Source: Branchiostoma lanceolatum (lineage: Eukaryota > Chordata > Leptocardii > Amphioxiformes > Branchiostomatidae). Taken from it: a stretch of DNA of 64,000 bases. Below are positions 54,201 through 60,429 of the stretch, in pieces (position 1 is the stretch's first letter; each line of letters starts with the position of its first letter). The stretch spans positions 439,001-503,000 of the forward strand of contig NC_089732.1 of the NCBI RefSeq assembly GCF_035083965.1, given 5' to 3'. Position numbers and translations under genes: made by a program. The notes under the pieces were generated by a model. It had not been told where the DNA came from. It saw nothing but the letters and a program-made list of their open reading frames with translations, and did no database searches.

Positions 54201-55050
54201 AAACTTGTATGTACAAATATGAATATTTTTAACATCTGTCAAGTTGCTCGAGTACCTGTTATATCTTTTGTATCTTATTGCATGGAGGACAAATCATCAT
54301 CAACGTACATTTTACATAGCATTCATAACATCTGTCTTTCATACCCTGACAAGCGGTGTATTAGCTTTTCAAGAAGCAAAACTGGTTTCACAATATTTCC
54401 CCCTGCCCAGTGAGAGAACGATGGACCTGTTGCTACTTCTACAGAACAGCGGCACCAGCGGGCTGTACTGGTGTGGGGTGTCTGGGAAACAGCTTGGCAA
54501 GCTGGGCCCCAACACCAACATGGAACTCAACCTGACTCTACTGGCCTCAGTACCTGGACTACAGGTCAGTACAGTAGTGTACAGTAGTGTACAGTATAGT
54601 ACAGTAGTGTGCAGTAATATACAGTAGTTTACAGTAATGTGCAGTAGTGCACAGTAGTGTATAGTAGTGTACAGGTATTCAGGTATTTCCAGCCAAGCAC
54701 ACCGGGTTACCCCTACTCTTCTCGATAAGTGTGTTGGGTTCTTTTATGTGGAGAAGTTTTATGCCAGAAACTGTCCATAGGGCTGCCGGCTTTACGTCAC
54801 CATCCAAAATGAAAGATGCAATCCCCTACGACATGTCCAAGCTGTGGTCGACCCTGGATCCATATGCCTAAACAATTATACTACAGTAAGTCCTGTCTGT
54901 CATCCTAAAAGATAACTGTTCACGAGATAATTTCTTCTGTTCCAGAGCATCTCAGGCCTGCGTCTGACGGACACGTACCTGAAGCGGACGTACGAACACG
55001 ACGACATCGCGCAGATATTTGTCTACTCAGACCAGGAGGAGCCGGCTTAG
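33254..55050 (+). CDS. TRAPPC13: TRAPP complex subunit 13
   Basis: Component of the metazoan TRAPP complex, a Rab exchange factor in ER-Golgi transport and autophagy. Exons: 33254-33317, 40949-41017, 41372-41471, 41876-41960, 42122-42252, 42749-42821, 43151-43195, 44149-44270, 44655-44859, 53944-54044, 54411-54564, 54946-55050. Phases agree; 417 codons plus stop, the family's usual length. Highly conserved family blocks are [70 protein letters not shown] and [20 protein letters not shown]. Exon 1 was found by the match of EHLLALK to the family N-terminus and the in-phase donor 33318. Intron 1 (7.6 kb) holds two LINEs; intron 9 (9 kb) holds an antisense gene. Exons 2, 5 and 9 have duplicated edges. 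Confidence 0.96.
33759..33869 (+). repeat. 22-bp tandem repeat in the LINE 5' UTR, 5 copies
   Basis: GCCATTTTGAGACCACTACC plus AA is repeated five times at 22-base spacing. A second internal duplication, CGACAGTTGAGCGTGTGGAC followed by GTGTTTTCAGATAGCT, occurs at 33540 and again at 34040. Repeated 5' UTR monomers can act as promoter units in LINEs; that role here is inference. Confidence 0.92.
34166..35443 (+). CDS. LINE ORF1: PHD finger plus zinc-knuckle nucleic-acid-binding protein
   Basis: The 425-residue product is probably the RNA-binding chaperone of the retrotransposon. A C4HC3 PHD-type finger lies at about 100-150 ([19 protein letters not shown], then WWHNNC and YHCAHC). Three Cys/His knuckles lie at about 353-412: [28 protein letters not shown] and [15 protein letters not shown]. 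The middle (about 190-340) resembles the non-specific domain between these modules in other ORF1 proteins. The frame is intact throughout. The first ATG is at 34166; an ATG at 34220 is an alternative. ORF2 starts nine bases after the stop. Confidence 0.85.
   Translation: MHFKGQPKPNRRHLEFCDMPCTRAQTQRKKQDKDLARTLNKDVKRSLTNRDQGIKKTQEKSRNKTRADSEHPLQTRSTTTSNRNQSVDPLPVIQEEEEEICVCGTDHPEGGRWICCDTCNLWWHNNCAKLSHKVCDFLQKNNEPYHCAHCISKDLDNKQNTSGSGNNNKSHEEETTEDPQVDPRKHIVIVDGIPKPECYKNSGKILAEIVRNKPHCAHNINLAYLLPRGGIAIHCKNTKTTEDLLQPWAEGAFDTKGEQLTTHKTNQTYGRKAILKNVPVEATEEEIEQNILELTGNHVKVHRYRYQDTGKPLRVARIDATHNGQLNNLFLQTITIRGETVTVEPYRSKKATPIRCYNCQKLGHIAKLCKVAACCIKCGGPKDHPTPCKPKCVNCSGTHSANDPRCREFQSIKQKLQERQLRQHQ
35452..36936 (+). 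CDS. LINE ORF2, N-terminal part: AP-type endonuclease
   Basis: Endonuclease-exonuclease-phosphatase fold that would nick target DNA. The active-site series is complete by eye: NIRSI near the start, LSEVW (Glu), [11 protein letters not shown] (Asp/Asn), SIIDLTIT (Asp) and TDHNLI (His). The frame is open upstream to 35269 in overlap with ORF1; the ATG at 35452 gives the neatest start. It ends in TGA at 36934-36936, directly followed by an ATG in the same frame, just before the reverse transcriptase. In other LINEs these domains form one protein, so the stop is either a nonsense mutation or a recoding point. Confidence 0.85.
   Translation: MKIASDTLTVLVVLLLASTCDQTSDSETQANSTRDSTFASKMNIAQVNIRSINTSSTLVEHMCRKQNIDILCLSEVWTKTNKPPCLKTWNWTFTNRSDKRGGGVAIATKEHVKTMEIELGKTTHADITAANIYTDSTSFILISAYVPPENKEAMHELTHTLKPLLDNRKPVILCGDLNARHPAWGNDKDNQLGHILNNFLLANSLHIMNNHCPTRDNSIIDLTITNRLATKMIDKWRVQPEVQLKTDHNLITMQVGTKKEDVKVQRWDLRNVDWKKWEETTHNQFRDWLQQHNNTESEHIDELYETFKATLNRCTDGIINKKTISTHSKGHWNPALEEQMKTTKTALRKFHRRRDTHNLNKYLKEKETLTHMEEEALSKHWDEQLKSMDPKQPQAFWKTIKSHLNKNTKTAVQPLKLPNGEVAVTDQEIAQVATETYAPCEVDMDGNLTKWKHNVTNAVQAIIQHESQSTNDDEDQEDPLNADLELEEVQAAIN
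36937..39444 (+). CDS. LINE ORF2, C-terminal part: reverse transcriptase and RNase H
   Basis: The 835-codon continuation of ORF2. RT motifs: [33 protein letters not shown] (catalytic Asp), [18 protein letters not shown] and the YADD catalytic pair at about residue 226. RNase H at about 523-665: [31 protein letters not shown] and [18 protein letters not shown], so all catalytic acids are present. A C-terminal [17 protein letters not shown] finger ends the protein, as is common in this group. The only lesion in the whole polyprotein is the upstream TGA. Confidence 0.88.
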   Translation: MNTNSAPSPIEGIHPIMIKKGGPALVQALLHMLQTIWKHGQLPKQMKQDTKVLIRKPGKDSYNQIKSYRPITLSSVIGKIMERMINSRLTWWAEVNNHLAPTQEAYRRNRCASHGVLRLTQNITEGWKQNKTTVAVFADYESCFDRIWQEGLLYKVITKGVKGRMLCYLNTFLRDRETSFRVNSITTQTQQSKVGIPQGAVLSTTLCNLYTADAYTNSNLDNFQYADDAAAWKTGEDIKAVRESVEEGMSKVIHEWCPLWNMKVAHDKTKAMIFPPPHADRTNTADLKINNKDVQVVNDFKLVGVTLDKQLTFEKHIKTTQTKAFKALKAVSKVTQATNNPNQQAQILLYNTLVRPILDYAAECTVSAMDKLEKAYTPVQRQALLAATGCLEWTSTEALEAITGVPPIDIHLTCRQAQSYLRMATKHTGNPIYDAITHMKSQKTANQTGSQLHLLQTRFNELREELEEHTVDKEPYYDRRLPPFVMGTITGSFTPTTHTTGGKDKARDDIIHMLQNISDNRHPTTVVFTDGSALGNPGPTGSAAVIYEQWGSTEPFAVRKPVASRSNNYEGELEGLHLAIETLSRRPSTANHVLILCDCKAAIESVTGIQQVTAYNNLVHSIRNKLRSLHLQGHTIQFTWCPGHMGIPGNEIADKEAKLAAAEAANTQMNASWTRQQATKHIETQALMRWDRRTKLNTKSEYMQKIAMNMKKKGKALGKRRTQININRLVSGHTKLNAYQNWKNPETSPNCPNCDAPETTNHFLYHCARYERERHQMLQEIESTYETYGTPAENRHTDIVTLAGMREDLTDVINTQMYRTFSQYIECTRRFDVLN
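39606..40495 (+). pseudogene. 5'-truncated LINE: end of a reverse transcriptase
   Basis: The frame [16 protein letters not shown] to SVWDPH (39619-39867) continues in the same frame after an in-frame stop as [16 protein letters not shown] to [13 protein letters not shown] (to 40281). This is the thumb and C-terminal region of a different LINE, probably CR1- or jockey-like. The 3' end carries CGACAAGACAAGACAAGACA, a short-unit tail. It lacks the endonuclease and the RT palm and abuts the tail of the larger LINE. Confidence 0.85.
40700..40860 (+). repeat. Two copies of the TRAPPC13 exon 2 acceptor edge
   Basis: CCTGACATGTATGTTCCAGT followed by GATGCGGCT appears at about 40702 and 40807, ahead of the real acceptor at 40948. 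The second copy also reproduces CCCGGCCCACCTTCCT of the exon. GATATGATATGA runs separate them, so the unit is about 105-120 bases. Confidence 0.93.
41063..41165 (+). repeat. Copy of the exon 2 donor edge next to a stray 43-bp satellite unit
   Basis: CCCATCACCTGTGATGACAG followed by AGACCTGCCAGGTACGG repeats the end of TRAPPC13 exon 2 and its donor (real edge at 41017). Immediately before it lies one unit (GGTGTTCAGCACCAGGGACA then GGTGTGTTTACCTGTG) of the minisatellite found at 55.3-56.2 kb. Confidence 0.9.
42241..42460 (+). repeat. Copies of the TRAPPC13 exon 5 donor edge
   Basis: CACATGTAAGGGGGCATCTC occurs at about 42248 (real donor GTAAGG at 42253), 42312 and 42374, and as a decayed form near 42441 (CACATCAAAGG). 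Spacing is 62-67 bases with TTCATACAGGTTCTACTA between. Confidence 0.93.
44824..45075 (+). repeat. Copy of the TRAPPC13 exon 9 donor edge within CA repeats
   Basis: ACCAGTCCCCTGCAGAGGAT plus GGTAGGTGTAACTCTC at the real exon 9 end (44859) is repeated near 44955 as ACCAGTCCAATGCAGAGGAT plus GGTAGGTGTTACTCTC. Each is followed by the same CA-rich run (CGCAAACTCACACTCACGGA). The unit is about 117 bases. Confidence 0.93.
45376..45381 (-). promoter_or_regulatory. Candidate polyadenylation signal of the nested TPR gene
   Basis: AATAAA on the minus strand, about 270 bases beyond the stop codon of the nested gene. Transcript ends are unknown. Confidence 0.35.
45650..50948 (-). CDS. Nucleotidyltransferase-fold / tetratricopeptide-repeat protein, nested gene
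   Basis: Three exons in transcript order: 50948-50857, 49298-49192, 48666-45650. Donor and acceptor phases fit (2, then 1), giving 1071 codons plus stop. The N-terminus MGNLTSY fits an N-myristoylation signal. Residues about 70-225 are TPR-like and coiled. At about 245-265 the sequence [20 protein letters not shown] matches the G-S...D-h-[DE] signature of nucleotidyltransferase-fold proteins; a third catalytic acid is not clear, so activity is uncertain. From about 645 to 1055 there are about nine TPR units of 44 residues (consensus [17 protein letters not shown] and SYYEQALQM), like kinesin light chain and nephrocystin-3. I do not know its function; the layout suggests a scaffold or sensor. 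It lies wholly within TRAPPC13 intron 9 on the opposite strand. Confidence 0.85.
49354..50519. mobile_element. Non-autonomous DNA transposon with pogo/Tigger-like ends
   Basis: The left end CAGTCAAACCTGTCTATAGC and the right end GCTAATACAGGTTTGACTG are inverted repeats flanked by TA on both sides. Subterminal GGCCGCTAT and AGCGGTCAC blocks occur several times near each end. At 1166 bases it has no transposase frame. The terminal CAGT..ACCT pattern with TA duplication is typical of the pogo group. It sits in the first intron of the nested TPR gene. Confidence 0.8.
51640..53670. repeat. Degenerate tandem array of about 300-bp units in TRAPPC13 intron 9
   Basis: Blocks CTGGATGTCTGGGACTCCAC, AGCTGTGAACCTGCCTGGGT, TTCTCCCTGTACTAGTG and TTTTCCCTCTGACTCAGGTG recur around 51675, 52290 and 53010, with weaker versions near 51980 and 53590. 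A CA-rich microsatellite interrupts it. Confidence 0.65.
52618..52856. repeat. CA/TACA/TGCA microsatellite
   Basis: About 240 bases of CACACA mixed with CATACA and CATGCA steps. Cys/Val or His/Thr-rich open frames across it are artefacts. Confidence 0.97.
54565..54670 (+). repeat. ACAGTAGTGT short tandem repeat after TRAPPC13 exon 11
   Basis: TACAGTAGTG-type 10-base units begin within a few bases of the exon 11 donor (54565) and run for about 100 bases. The donor region itself, CTACAGGTCAGTACAGTAGT, looks like the source of the unit. Confidence 0.75.
54680..54870. mobile_element. Dispersed repeat fragment shared with 6.7-7.0 kb
   Basis: GCCAAGCACACCGGGTTACC followed by CCTACTCTTCTCGATAA matches 6932-6972. 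It lies in TRAPPC13 intron 11. Confidence 0.6.
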
Positions 55051-55230
55051 ATATGTAACCCTTCAATCAGAAGAAAATATGAAGTTACCCATGGCACCAA
55101 GCATTCAAATGTTAACGGACACTATAATATAACTGTCTGTCACAGTGTAGGCAAATGTAGGCAATCATTGGTTCTGGAACAACAATATCAATGCTTTTAT
55201 TTTATCTGTAATTATTGATTAATTGAAGGA

Positions 55231-55236
55231 AATAAA
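55231..55236 (+). promoter_or_regulatory. TRAPPC13: Probable TRAPPC13 polyadenylation signal
   Basis: AATAAA about 180 bases after the stop codon, just before the 43-bp minisatellite begins. Confidence 0.65.
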
Positions 55237-55294
55237 TTAACTATGATCAGTGTATTCTATTTTGTCCCTACTTTTATGGGGAGCAATGTTAGAA

Positions 55295-56255
55295 CAGGAG
55301 TGTTTACCTGTGTGTGGATGGTGTTCAGCACCAGGGACAGGTGTGTTTACCTGTGTGTGGATGGTGTTCAGCACCAGGGACAGGTGTGTTTACCTGTGTG
55401 TGGATGGTGTTCAGCACCAGGGCCAGGTGTGTTTACCTGTGTGTGGATGGTGTTTAGCACCAGGGCCAGGTGTGTTTACCTGTGTGTGGATGGTGTTCAG
55501 CACCAGGGCCAGGTGTGTTTACCTGTGTGTGGATGGTGTTCAGCACCAGGGCCAGGTGTGTTTACCTGTGTGTGGATGGTGTTCAGCACCAGGGCCAGGT
55601 GTGTTTACCTGTGTGTGGATGGTGTTCAGCACCAGGGCCAGGTGTGTTTACCTGTGTGTGGATGGTGTTCAGCACCAGGGCCAGGTGTGTTTACCTGTGT
55701 GTGGATGGTGATCAGCACCAGGGCCAGGTGTGTTTACCTGTGTGTGGATGGTGTTTAGCACCAGGGCCAGGTGTGTTTACCTGTGTGTGGATGGTGTTCA
55801 GCACCAGGGACAGGTGTGTTTACCTGTGTGTGGATGGTGTTCAGCACCAGGGCCAGGTGTGTTTACCTGTGTGTGGATGGTGTTTAGCACCAGGGCCAGG
55901 TGTGTTTACCTGTGTGTGGATGGTGTTCAGCACCAGGGCCAGGTGTGTTTACCTGTGTGTGGATGGTGTTCAGCACCAGGGCCAGGTGTGTTTACCTGTG
56001 TGTGGATGGTGTTCAGCACCAGGGCCAGGTGTGTTCACCTGTGTGTGGATGGTGATCAGCACCAGGGCCAGGTGTGTTCACCTGTGTGTGGATGGTGTTC
56101 AGCACCAGGGACAGGTGTATTTGTTTATTTGTGGATAGTGTTCAACACCAATGACAGTTGTGTTTTTACCGGTGTGTGGATGGCGTTCAGCACCAAGGAC
56201 AGGTGTGTTTACTTTTCTATGGAACGTTGTTCAGCACCGGGGACAGGCATGTTTG
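55295..56255 (+). repeat. 43-bp minisatellite, about 19 regular plus several decayed units
   Basis: GTGTGTTTACCTGTGTGTGG plus ATGGTGTTCAGCACCAGGGC plus CAG has a strict 43-base period from about 55298 to 56115, then decays to about 56255. Because 43 is not divisible by three and the unit lacks stops, all three plus-strand frames stay open; the resulting Cys/Val-rich peptides are artefacts. Confidence 0.97.
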
Positions 56256-56299
56256 CCTATGGATTGGTCAAACCCTGGCCACACTTTACTTAACAACTG

Positions 56300-57125
56300 C
56301 CCAATAGTGTAACACACCACCTTCACAGGCACACACAGGCACACGACCACATGACCAACATAGTTGAGTTCCCCTCAGTATGAAGTGTTTATTGGAACTG
56401 TGACGGTACATCACACGGGTCAGCCAGGCAGCGAGGCTGGTTGTGACTGCCCACTGACATACTGTAACACCAGGTATGTACTACAGACTACAATGCAAAC
56501 TTACTCAGTAAGTACAGGATATCATGTAAATGACACTTGCATTTCAGAATTTTTTTCTCACACAACTTTCAGGTACATAATGTATATCAACCAAGCAAAT
56601 TCTTTCACCAGAAATATTGTACTATATGTACTAGTTGTTCATAGCATTATGTATGATTCAAGTACTATGTCATCTTACTCAAATTCAAAAGCTATCGATT
56701 ATCACATTGAAGTTACCAATTCCATACAAATCTATATGTACAATTTACCATGAAATTGTAACTAAGAAGTTGTTTTCAGCAATATAAATATTCTAACCAT
56801 GAATTTCAGTACATTTAAAAGATAAATTACACTAGTCCTGTCCCCCTATAACATGTTGTGTTAAGTTTACTAGACACTGTAAAAATCACATTAAGTTGTA
56901 TTCTTTATAGATTTCACACCACAGTTTATAACATTTTGCTTTTGTTTGTACAGCACAATTATTCATTTTGAAATAAGATGTTCTTTAGCTCTATAGAGTA
57001 CAACCTTCGGCCAGGTCTCATCCTAGTCTATGTTTTTTCTTGAAATATGTTTTTGTGAAATCATTCCAATGAATGTATACAAGTGTTTATCAGGTCTCTT
57101 TTTGTGTCTCTATGTAACTTTTTTA
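56300..57125. other. No gene seen
   Basis: AT-rich intergenic sequence between the minisatellite and the tail of the LRR gene. I see no exon, repeat array or RNA gene; it may include the 3' UTR of the LRR gene. Confidence 0.5.
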
Positions 57126-57128
57126 TAT

Positions 57129-57510
57129 CTAGACCAAATTGTGAGGCAGTAGGGGTGTGTAAGTATGGTGCTTGTTAGTGGTAGGATTCCTCAGGGGTTC
57201 ATAGTGGTTTGGACTATCAGCACCAGGGGCAGCTGCTGTCTGTGATTGGTTATCAACTGGCTCATCATCGTTTTGATACACGATAGCCTTTGGACCAGCT
57301 GCAGCATCTTTAGCTGCTATCACCTTGCTGTTCTCATATTTGTGGGACATTGGCTCTTCTTTTGCAGATTCTGCCTCATCATCATTCTCATACACAATAG
57401 TCTGTGGAACAGCTGCAGCATCTTTTGCAGCAGCTGCTATCACCTGGCTGTTCTCATATATGTTGGATTTTGGCCCTTCTCTTGCATATCGGACTGATCA
57501 CGTCTTCATA
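57129..57510 (-). pseudogene. Frameshifted continuation of the LRR receptor tail
   Basis: After the LRR frame closes at 57454, another minus-strand frame shifted by one base is open from about 57500 to a stop at 57129. It reads as protein: NIYENSQVI, TIVYENDDEAE, HKYENSKVI, AIVYQNDDEPVDN and NHYEPLRNP, in two related blocks. Tyr-x-Asn/Pro motifs fit the cytoplasmic tail of the receptor just upstream. A one-base indel near 57480-57500 would explain it; no intron fits in the gap. Confidence 0.65.
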
Positions 57511-59604
57511 CTCTTCCTCATCTGCCCATATGTCGTGACTTGCGACGGAGCAGGCATCTGTTCCAGCAGCTAAGCCGCCGAGATGCTGCGTTTGACCTGA
57601 GGCTGGTCGTGGTCTTCGTGACGGACTGATGCCGTTATACTCTGCCTCGTCTGTCCATGTGTCACGACCACCGCTTGCGCCACCAGCTACAGCTGCTAAT
57701 TCACTATGGGAACCAGCCTGAGGGCCAGTTTGATTTTCTGGGGGAAGGGGAGGGGGCAAAATCAAATAGCCAAAACTATCAACACCATGCATGTTGCCTG
57801 CACCTTGGTGTAGACCTTCTGATTGGTTGATTTCGCCTGTTGTGTCGTACTCTGCTGTATCAGCATTTGGAACATCGTAGATATGCCAGGTGCCTTCTAT
57901 ACCGCGATGCGACGTTTCGGATCGACGGTTTACCTCTACATGCTGCCTTATCTGGTCATGACCACTGACTGTGTCTGCCGGGGTTGAGTTGCTATAATCA
58001 TCACTGAGAGAGTCTGGTCCAGATATATAATCCCTCCTCTTATATATGTACTTTACCGAAAAAGCAATAGCGCGGATAATGAAAAGTACAAGAACAACCC
58101 AAAGCGTGGCAAGCAGGGGCACGGGCAGGACAATGCTACCGCCAGTAGGGCCAGGATTGCTTTCTGTTATTGTTGACTGAAAATTGAAAGGACTGTCATT
58201 GTTAGAATCAGCAGTGAGTGTCTTGGTGGGTGTTGACTTTGCTGACTGATGAAGAGGAGAGGAACCACTAGACACACCAAGAGTAGAGTCAGCAATGTGT
58301 TTTGTGCTCAAAGTAGAATAGACTTGTGTTGTCCGATCACAGATCAGGTCTTCAGGATTTACATCCCGTAAGTATTGCCCTGCAAGGTTACCAGGTCCAG
58401 CACATATTATCTGGCCTTCAAAGGGGTAGGACCCGTTCATCCGCTGCTTAAAGGGGGCAATCTTACAGTCACACTGCCAGGGGTTGTTTTCAATGTTGAC
58501 AGTTGGAATGGAGGCCAGTGTGTCATATGCCATCAGTGGTAATGTCTCCAATTGGTTGAAATCTAATCTAAGCTCTGACAGCTCTGAAATATTCAAATTT
58601 GATAAGGCCTCTAATACGTCAGCCGTCAAACTATTTAGATGATTCCGGTCAACATACAAGCTCTGCAACTTCCCAAGTCCCACAAATATTTCAGCTGGGA
58701 GGCTACTCAATTCGTTCTGCGAAAGATGCAAGGACCGAAGGTTACCAAGTCCGGCAAATATGCCAGCTGAAAGACTTGTTAACTGGTTCTGGTAAACATA
58801 CAAGTACTGCAGATTACCAAGTCCCTCAAATATGTCAACTGAAAGACTAGTCAAGTTATTCTGGGAAATATACAGGGTCTCCAAGTTACCTAGTCCCACA
58901 AATATTTCGGCCGGGAGACTAGATAACTGGTTCTGGGAAAGGTATAGGTATTGCAGATTATCAAGTGCCTCAAATATGTCAGCTGTTAGATTAGTTAACA
59001 GGTTCTGTGATAAAGACAGGTAATGTACGTTACTAAGTCCCGCAAATATTCCAGCAGGTAGACTAGTTAACTGGTTCTGTGAAAGATACAAGGACTTCAG
59101 GTTACCAAGTCCAACAAATACGTCAGCTGGGAGAGACTTTAAATGATTACTGGTGAGCCACAAGTCCCAAAGGCTACTAAGCCCCACAAATATGCCAGCT
59201 GAGAGACTATCTAACTCGTTTTGATACAGAAATAAGGTCTTCAGGTTACCAAGTCCTACAAATATGTGAGGTGCCATTCTGGTCAAGCGATTATCATGGA
59301 GGTACAGTTGAGTAAGGCTGGTTAAGTTGTGAAATGTTTTGCTATGGACCCTGGAGATCTGATTGTGATGAAGTTCTAATGTTGCCAAGCGCGTATACCT
59401 TGAGAAATCAGACTGACGTAACGTTGTGATGCCGTTGCCGTGCAAGTAAAGCTGGGTGATGGTTGTGGGCAGGTCACGAGGAACGCTTCTGAGGCCTCTG
59501 CTGGTGCAGTCACAGACTGATGAACAGCTGCAGGCTGCGGTCGGTCCAGTTTCCTTCAGGATGATCAGCAGAAGAACCAGCATCCTCCTCGCTTTGTCGT
59601 ACAT
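57454..59604 (-). CDS. Single-pass leucine-rich-repeat receptor-like protein
   Basis: The open frame gives 716 codons with no intron. The start chosen is ATG at 59604 (MYDKARRMLVLLLIIL), because a splice acceptor (TTGTTGTACAG) lies just before it, so a 5' UTR intron is likely. Order: signal peptide about 8-25, LRRNT with CSCSSVCDC, about 13 LRRs of 24 residues at about 46-370 (consensus LYLSQNQLTSLPAGIFAGLGN), LRRCT (NPWQCDC to LIC), a Ser/Thr-rich stem, a transmembrane helix about 490-512 (LLATLWVVLVLFIIRAI) followed by YKRRD, and a cytoplasmic tail of about 200 residues. The tail has Tyr motifs IYDVP, AEYDTTG, AEYNGI and EEYEDVI. No TIR or kinase domain. Amphioxus has very many such proteins; the ligand is unknown. 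The tail probably continues beyond a frameshift. Confidence 0.88.
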   Translation of the reverse strand: MYDKARRMLVLLLIILKETGPTAACSCSSVCDCTSRGLRSVPRDLPTTITQLYLHGNGITTLRQSDFSRYTRLATLELHHNQISRVHSKTFHNLTSLTQLYLHDNRLTRMAPHIFVGLGNLKTLFLYQNELDSLSAGIFVGLSSLWDLWLTSNHLKSLPADVFVGLGNLKSLYLSQNQLTSLPAGIFAGLSNVHYLSLSQNLLTNLTADIFEALDNLQYLYLSQNQLSSLPAEIFVGLGNLETLYISQNNLTSLSVDIFEGLGNLQYLYVYQNQLTSLSAGIFAGLGNLRSLHLSQNELSSLPAEIFVGLGKLQSLYVDRNHLNSLTADVLEALSNLNISELSELRLDFNQLETLPLMAYDTLASIPTVNIENNPWQCDCKIAPFKQRMNGSYPFEGQIICAGPGNLAGQYLRDVNPEDLICDRTTQVYSTLSTKHIADSTLGVSSGSSPLHQSAKSTPTKTLTADSNNDSPFNFQSTITESNPGPTGGSIVLPVPLLATLWVVLVLFIIRAIAFSVKYIYKRRDYISGPDSLSDDYSNSTPADTVSGHDQIRQHVEVNRRSETSHRGIEGTWHIYDVPNADTAEYDTTGEINQSEGLHQGAGNMHGVDSFGYLILPPPLPPENQTGPQAGSHSELAAVAGGASGGRDTWTDEAEYNGISPSRRPRPASGQTQHLGGLAAGTDACSVASHDIWADEEEYEDVISPICKRRAKIQHI

Positions 59605-59639
59605 ACTGGAGTGTAGCCTGTACAACAAAGATTAGATAC

Positions 59640-60185
59640 ATCAGCAACAAGACGCATCTGTGTCGGCAGCATTCAACGAGCTTTTAAAACTTACTTTTCC
59701 AGTACTTCAAGAAACCACATCATTTCTTCTAGAGCTACGAATCATGATAATGGCATGTCCAGAACAGGATATTTCAAAACCGTAAGCTCTGTTGCAGTAC
59801 AATTGAAAGACACTGGGGGGCCAACATCGCACTTGTCTTTTTTTTCTAACGCCTACCAACAAACTGAATATCATGCAGATCTAACCAAAGCTTCTTGAGT
59901 TATTAAGGTATAAAGAAATTAATTATCTAAGAGATGCATCCCTGCAATTGTTGAGCGATTGTAATAATGTAAAAATGCATACGTCTCTCAGCCGTCGCCA
60001 AAAAGATACTGCTCAACTAGAAGACAAACAATAAAAGGCTGAATGAAAATTTTTGTCTTAATTCGCTCATTTTCATTCAGATGCAAGTTTTCCTTCTAAC
60101 CCTCTGTTTCCATTTTGACCTCTTACTAGATTTGTATGTTGGATATGTCCAAACCAACGAATGGACTTGGTAAGGCCTAATATAA
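59640..60185. other. Upstream flank of the LRR gene, nothing recognised
   Basis: No coding exon or clear repeat. It may hold the LRR gene's 5' UTR intron; the donor exon was not identified. Confidence 0.4.
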
Positions 60186-60224
60186 CTAACAATTATTGAC
60201 ATATAAAGAGGGTGGATACAAGCT

Positions 60225-60425
60225 CAGCCACGTTAGGGATTGTGTTCTCGCCGCAAAAGCGCCACCTACATCAGCTACTTATAGCGGCGAAGAGCAGTAC
60301 TCCAGTCAGAAGCTCTGAAGAAGGTGTCTGGCAGACACCGAAACTTCAGCAGGTAAGAAGTCACTGGTTGTGTAAAAAGAAAACTCCAATATCCTATGTT
60401 CTACCAACCTGATGAAATTGTTTTC
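60225..60425 (+). mobile_element. Dispersed repeat with CTGAAGA-hairpin-GAAAC, copy 3
   Basis: CTGAAGAAGGTGTCTGGCAG followed by ACACCGAAACTTCAGC contains a six-base-pair hairpin (GGTGTC/GACACC) between CTGAAGA and GAAAC. The 3' part, TTCTACCAACCTGATGAAAT, relates it to the copies near 5.6 and 14.2 kb. The arrangement resembles the core of a hammerhead ribozyme, but an extra A next to the stem and an unproven stem III leave this uncertain. Confidence 0.45.
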
Positions 60426-60429
60426 AGAA

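Noticed and set aside
55243..56293. Overlapping Cys/Val-rich plus-strand frames of 150-220 codons
   Set aside because: All three frames read the same 43-base minisatellite; the unit length is not divisible by three, which is why every frame is open.
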